This document shows, in pieces, positions 59,801 to 64,000 of a stretch of 64,000 nt of DNA (position 1 is the first letter of the stretch; the number at the start of each line of letters is the position of its first letter). The position numbers and the translations under genes are program-made. The notes beneath the pieces are model-generated. The model was not told the DNA's origin and did not search any database. It saw only the letters and a program-made list of their open reading frames with translations. The stretch lies in contig OX387190.1 in NCBI GenBank assembly GCA_947561395.2, positions 42,148,392 to 42,212,391 of the forward strand, read 5' to 3'. Source of the stretch: Buxus sempervirens (lineage: Eukaryota; Streptophyta; Magnoliopsida; Buxales; Buxaceae).

Positions 59801-60836
59801 GTTGGTAATGAAACCTAGTAACTCCTTTAAAGGTCATTTAACAAATTAATTTTATGAGATGATTGGCATCAACTGATTATCTTTCTTGGCCTTGGTTTTC
59901 CTTGTTTACTTTTGTACCTCTTTTATTGTTTCTTTTGACCTACTTTTGTTCTTGTCTACTTAATGTGTGATTTCTCTCTTTTATTTCTTTTTTTCAGGGA
60001 ACCAGGTCAGACCGGTGGGGGCACAGGTACCCAGAGGAATTATCTACATTCAATTCAGTCTTTTGTTATTCGCTGCTTGCTCCCACTTCTGGGGAGCAGG
60101 TGGACTATTGGATGATATTGTTAAACACACAGTAACTATACTTTGGTGAAAATGGTGCTTCATCACCATCTTTCATAGCATATACCTGATGGGATTGCTT
60201 CATTATGCCATTTTCAAGCAGAAATGATGCTTATCTGCTGCATTTTAAAATAAAAATAACCTATTAATTGTGTACTTAAAGTCATAAGGCTAAACTTGGG
60301 TCTGGTTATCTATTAGGCAACTTGCATGTAACCTTACACTTTTCAAATTTTTAGAGGTAGAGGCTATTCCTGCAATTTGCTACATGTATAGAAACAATTA
60401 TCATTGAAGTTTTACCATTGGATTTGTATTTTTGTGAACCTTTGAGCTACACTTTTTCTTTTTGTTTTAAAACTTTTCCAAATATATTCGCTGATTAGTT
60501 TGTTAATGTTATGCAATTACAGGACCAGCTAACAATTTGGGGTTGGAGTTATTGATGAACATGTTTGGTGGTCTTGGAGCCGGTGGTCTTCCCAACACTT
60601 CCAATGGTTACGAATCTCTCACTTGATTATTTCTACTTCATTTAGTATTTTCTGCTTTCTGCTCTGACCTCTTCTTTGTTTCCATAGTGCCACCGGAACA
60701 ACTTTACGTGACTCAGTTGTCACAGCTTCAAGAAATGGGTTTCTTTGACACGCAAGAGAATATACGTGCCCTGAGTGCCACGGCAGGAAACGTCCATGCA
60801 GCTGTAGAAAGACTTTTGGGGAACCCCGGTCAGTAA
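53874..60836 (+). CDS. DSK2: DSK2/ubiquilin: UBL-UBA ubiquitin receptor
   Basis: Eight exons: 53874-54105, 57480-58235, 58526-58743, 58843-58956, 59708-59766, 59998-60026, 60523-60606, 60688-60836; 1641 nt, 546 aa, within the range of Arabidopsis DSK2a/b. The N-terminal ubiquitin-like domain (about 19-90) is split by the 3.4-kb first intron at [29 protein letters not shown]1-type repeats follow ([38 protein letters not shown] and [15 protein letters not shown]). The C-terminal UBA is at about 502-543 ([20 protein letters not shown]...[11 protein letters not shown]). UBL binds the proteasome and UBA binds polyubiquitin; plant DSK2 also acts as an autophagy receptor (literature). Gly/Asn-rich linkers are typical. 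Intron 1 holds the second LTR-like repeat. The open frame before 57480 ([11 protein letters not shown]...) is intron. Confidence 0.95.
54633..55796 (-). mobile_element. LTR-like repeat, copy 2 (DSK2 intron 1)
   Basis: 1.16 kb, collinear with 3819-4950 over its length; shared blocks include ATTAAAGACAAGT followed by CTTAATTAATAGGCATG, GAGAACTCTCA, CAATCTCC with CAACCCGGAACT, TTTGATGCCGTTTGAACCAT and AAACCTAACA. On the minus strand it starts TGTTAGGTTTAGTATTTTAG; its end reads GAGTCTA instead of ...CA. No target duplication is visible. It is antisense to DSK2 and lacks the ordered 62-bp array of copy 1. Confidence 0.55.
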
Positions 60837-62243
60837 ATTTTAACATGATCCCTATTTTTATGTTTTGAGTCGTGTTGCTGATGTGTTCCTGTAAGATTAA
60901 TGAAATGTGGACCAGCGTCTCATGACGGAGAAAAATGTGTGACATTTGGATTCCATTTTCAGCATGAATAAGTATGCCCCAAGAGATCAGAAGTTGCTGT
61001 TGTAGGCTATGCCATAATTAAACGAATAGCCTGCTCGTTGAACAGATTTGTGACCTGTGTATCTTGTACATAAAAGACTCTAAATTTGCCTTCGGAAGTG
61101 TTTATCAAGTTCTACAATTTCCCCCTTTCTTGCTCATTTCCTATTTGTTTTTGTTTTTGTTTTTTCAATTTTATTGAAAGATCTATGTCCAGGAAGAAGG
61201 TATTATGCTATATCTCAACAGCTTTTTGGTGATAGGATGGAATGTCATATTGAAGAATGAAGTGGCCAATCTGGAACATCCAATTGACTCCATACCGTTT
61301 TAAAGTCATAGAATGTAAAAATATGTTATAGGAGCCCCAATAGTACAATTGATATAACAAGAAAGGTATTTACCAGAAAAAAAAAAAAGGAAAGGTGTTT
61401 ACCTTGGGTGGGTGACCTGCCTGGACTTTTAGCGCAGATCGCTCAACTATATGTTGGTTTGTAATTTGTAAGGGGTATATTTAAGCGGTTCTCTTGTTTG
61501 TGCGTGCGAGAGTAGGATGGCAATGGGATGGATTAAGCAGGAAACCGATTTAATAAGAAATAAATCGGGTAGGTTTTAGGTTGTTACATATGGTTTCTAG
61601 GAAGCTTTGTTAAACATTTGAGTATCTATTATTCTTGTATTTTGTTTTTAATATAGGTTAGCTGGATGCCCGGTTAACACTTTCCCTGCTGAATCATCCT
61701 CCCAAGTCTTTATTTATGCATAAAAAAAATCTCGGTGCTACACGTTAGACTGTTAAAGAGCCAACTTGAGCAAATCTCACCCATTTGATTTCATTTCTTT
61801 TGCTAAGGAAGCGGGACCAATTGCCAAGAATGCTTGTGAAATTTTGCCACGTATCAGACTTAGTGAGGCCGACTTCGGTGAAATCAGCCTAAACACGGCG
61901 CCCACTTCTTCGGAACAACGTTGCGAGACACGAGTCCTAAAGTTGGATACACACTGGCAAATTATTCAGGGTGCAAAGACACGCATCGTATAGAGGGGGG
62001 TGACGAAGGAAATTTGTGTTTTCGCAAATGGTTTCCCGCCAATTCGGCATATTCATTTCGGATTAGAATTGCAAAAAAGGGTTTGAAAAAAGGAAATAAA
62101 AATTTAATATAATATTTTAAAAAATTAGAAAAAAAAAACACAAAAGTCGACTCTTTATTAAAAGAACTGGGAAAGCCTCTTAGTTCCGTTGGAGCCAGAG
62201 AGCTTCCTCTTTTCGAAACCGCTACCTCTCTCTCTCTCTGAAT
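60837..62243. other. DSK2 3' flank and promoter of the next gene
   Basis: 3' UTR at the left. A frame at 61766-61993 has no recognisable domain. Near 61517 GGATGGCAATGGGATGG resembles a hAT terminal repeat but no partner end was found. A (CT)n stretch at about 62224-62239 looks like a plant 5' leader. Confidence 0.45.
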
Positions 62244-62271
62244 ATGTTTGATCAGCTGCAGCAGTCGATAG
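62244..62271 (+). CDS. Possible first coding exon of an unidentified gene running off the right edge
   Basis: ATG at 62244, just after a (CT)n leader, gives MFDQLQQSI and a good donor (G|GTAACG at 62272). The nine residues are too few to name a family, and I could not find a convincing second exon before 64000; CTGCAG|GGTGCAATATCC near 63786 is one candidate acceptor. It could equally be a non-coding 5' UTR exon. Confidence 0.25.
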
Positions 62272-64000
62272 GTAACGTTTTCCTGGAACTTTTAACATCT
62301 CTTCGTTTCCATTGTGTTCTGAAATTCCTCCTGTTTTTGACGCTTCAATTCATTTATTTTTCAGATTTGTGAAATCTAATTTTTTTTCTCTGTTGGGAAT
62401 GATGCTTCGGTTTTAGAGAGGTACTGCACCTTGGGGGAATTTATGTAGATTTCCTTATGCTTTTTATGTTCCTGTTTCTGGAGAAAAATTTCAAGATTTT
62501 TAGGTTTTCTCGTGGGACTTCATTTGGGGTTGGCAGTTGGTGAGAGGAGAGCGCAGTTCGAAATTCGTCTGAGCTTTCGATTTCGTGGGTTTTAAGGAGT
62601 CCTTCATTTGGATCTGTCGTGACAACCAGTTCCTTTATCTGCCGGACTAGAGTTCATCATCGTCATCTTCTTTTTAGGTTTTTTTTTCTTATCAGCGGTG
62701 GGGTGGTTGGGATGAGGGAAATTAGGTTTGTTGAGCTATTTGATTTAATTGATTGTACTACAAGTTGAATGGACGTTTTTGCCATATTTCATTCTTTGGA
62801 GATTTCTATAGTTATCACTTCTGCTTGAATTGACTATTGGTTGCGAAAACGTTTGTGTATGTGACTTTAAAAAACTCGCATTAGTTGATTCCAAAGGTTG
62901 TGCAGTGATTGTTATGGATAATAGACTCATGCATGGAATAATTGAGCTAATTTGACTTGGGATTTGACTCTGTCTTGTTTGATACATATCGTGAGGAAGA
63001 TCTGTTTTGACTAAAACTGGTTGGATCATGCAAGGTATGTGTTTTTGACTGAGTACTGAAATTTTAATCTTATTTGAGTGTTAAGGTTTAGATGTGCTTT
63101 GGAAAATGTGGTTGCAAAAAGTTGGATGTTGCCAAATGATTATTCTCAGATGTTTTGATCAGTCTTAGGGATAAGATGGCTTGATTAATGTGGTTAATCC
63201 TATTCTTGCTATAAATTGTTCCTCATTACAATTCTGTTTTTTCAAACCTTCTTTTAAAGGAATTGTACTTTCATGTTATCATTTAGTGTGAGGCACCATT
63301 CCTCATATTAAGTATTCAATTAAAACATTTTTAATCACCCATGAGGAGCTTCAAAATTTTTTTTTCTGCAGTGTGAATCGTTAGTGTACATACATATACA
63401 TATACATGTGTATACATGTAAATATATACTTGTGTGTAAGTATGTGCAGTGAGGTGTGTGGTTTGGCAAACACCTCTATATGATTTTTAAGTGCGATGAA
63501 AACAGAAAAACTGGGTGATATGATGAAATATGCCAAAAGAAAAAGAAAAATTTACCTTACCTACATAGATAAAATAAACTAGACCATTATTTTGATATGA
63601 TATTCATGATCTATACGAAGAAGGCAGTGCTAGTTTAACTCATGTTTTTCTTTCTCTATTCATGTTCTATATATGTGAGAGTAATTTCTTTATAGAAGAA
63701 ATGTGCTCTCTGTAGCTTTCTTTACATTTTTACCTTTTATATGTGAGGTTCCAGATTTTTTGAAAAACTACAAAACCATCTGCAGGGTGCAATATCCTTA
63801 TACAGATCCCATTATAGCTCCTTCAGTCCATTAAATAACAATCTAGGTAACAATAAAAGGTAACTGGTTATTGATCTATTTTATTGCATGTGTTTCTATG
63901 TTTAAGATTTAGGATGTATGATATGGATTATTAGTTGGTTTTATTTTTTTATCAATATTCCTGTGAGACAACCTGAAAGCTAGGTAAAATGGGAGGCGTT
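62272..64000. other. Probable large first intron or intergenic DNA
   Basis: T-rich on the plus strand, as in plant introns, with no recognised coding exon. A (TACATA)-like simple repeat lies near 63389-63430. Confidence 0.35.

Noticed and set aside
61505..61600. Possible hAT element starting at GGATGGCAATGGGATGG
   Set aside because: No complementary right end and no target duplication were found.
1..64000. tRNA, rRNA, CRISPR or bacterial-type operons
   Set aside because: I saw no cloverleaf with A and B boxes, no rRNA-like stretch and no regularly spaced array; the DNA is plant nuclear. A tRNAscan or Rfam search would settle small RNAs that I could miss by eye.

Overview
The window is nuclear DNA from a flowering plant. 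The genes have many GT–AG introns, several of them kilobases long; three enzymes or enzyme-like proteins carry plastid-type N-termini; and the intergenic and intronic DNA is AT-rich and full of plant-type transposon relics (hAT and Mutator MITEs, Helitrons, RTE and L1 LINE fragments, LTR-like repeats). I do not assign a species. The proteins resemble eudicot proteins, and the long TE-filled introns would suit an early-diverging eudicot, but that is inference.

Layout, left to right: (1) the 3' end of a SmD3 spliceosome gene (+, to 410); (2) a LAZ1-type DUF300/TMEM184 membrane protein (-, 1447-13709, 8 coding exons, 486 aa), whose introns hold an LTR-like repeat, a 297-bp tandem duplication, two RTE LINE remnants and a hAT MITE; (3) a TE-rich intergenic stretch with three non-autonomous elements that keep target-site duplications; (4) plastid phosphoserine phosphatase (+, 18615-24376, 7 exons, 295 aa); (5) a double-BTB/BACK/discoidin protein like Arabidopsis At2g30600 (+, 26064-34398, 12 exons, 805 aa); (6) plastid phosphoserine aminotransferase (-, single exon, about 35169-36464); (7) a 530/546-bp inverted repeat carrying the 5' part of a RETICULATA-RELATED gene, one arm joined to an O-methyltransferase fragment; (8) PIG-L, the GPI-anchor de-N-acetylase (+, 39940-44418, 10 exons, 259 aa); (9) a B2-type mitotic cyclin (-, 45461-48180, 11 exons, 432 aa); (10) a MITE- and Helitron-rich spacer; (11) a DSK2/ubiquilin shuttle protein (+, 53874-60836, 8 exons, 546 aa); (12) a possible first exon of an unidentified gene near 62.2 kb.

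Most genes are unrelated housekeeping genes. The exception is that two of the three enzymes of the plastid phosphorylated serine pathway (PSAT and PSP, consecutive steps) lie within 18 kb with one gene between them. The cyclin B2-PSAT neighbourhood also matches a gene pair known from two Arabidopsis loci, so part of this order is probably ancestral. Exon boundaries were placed by hand from splice consensus, reading-frame continuity and family similarity; in all seven complete genes the exon lengths sum to a multiple of three.
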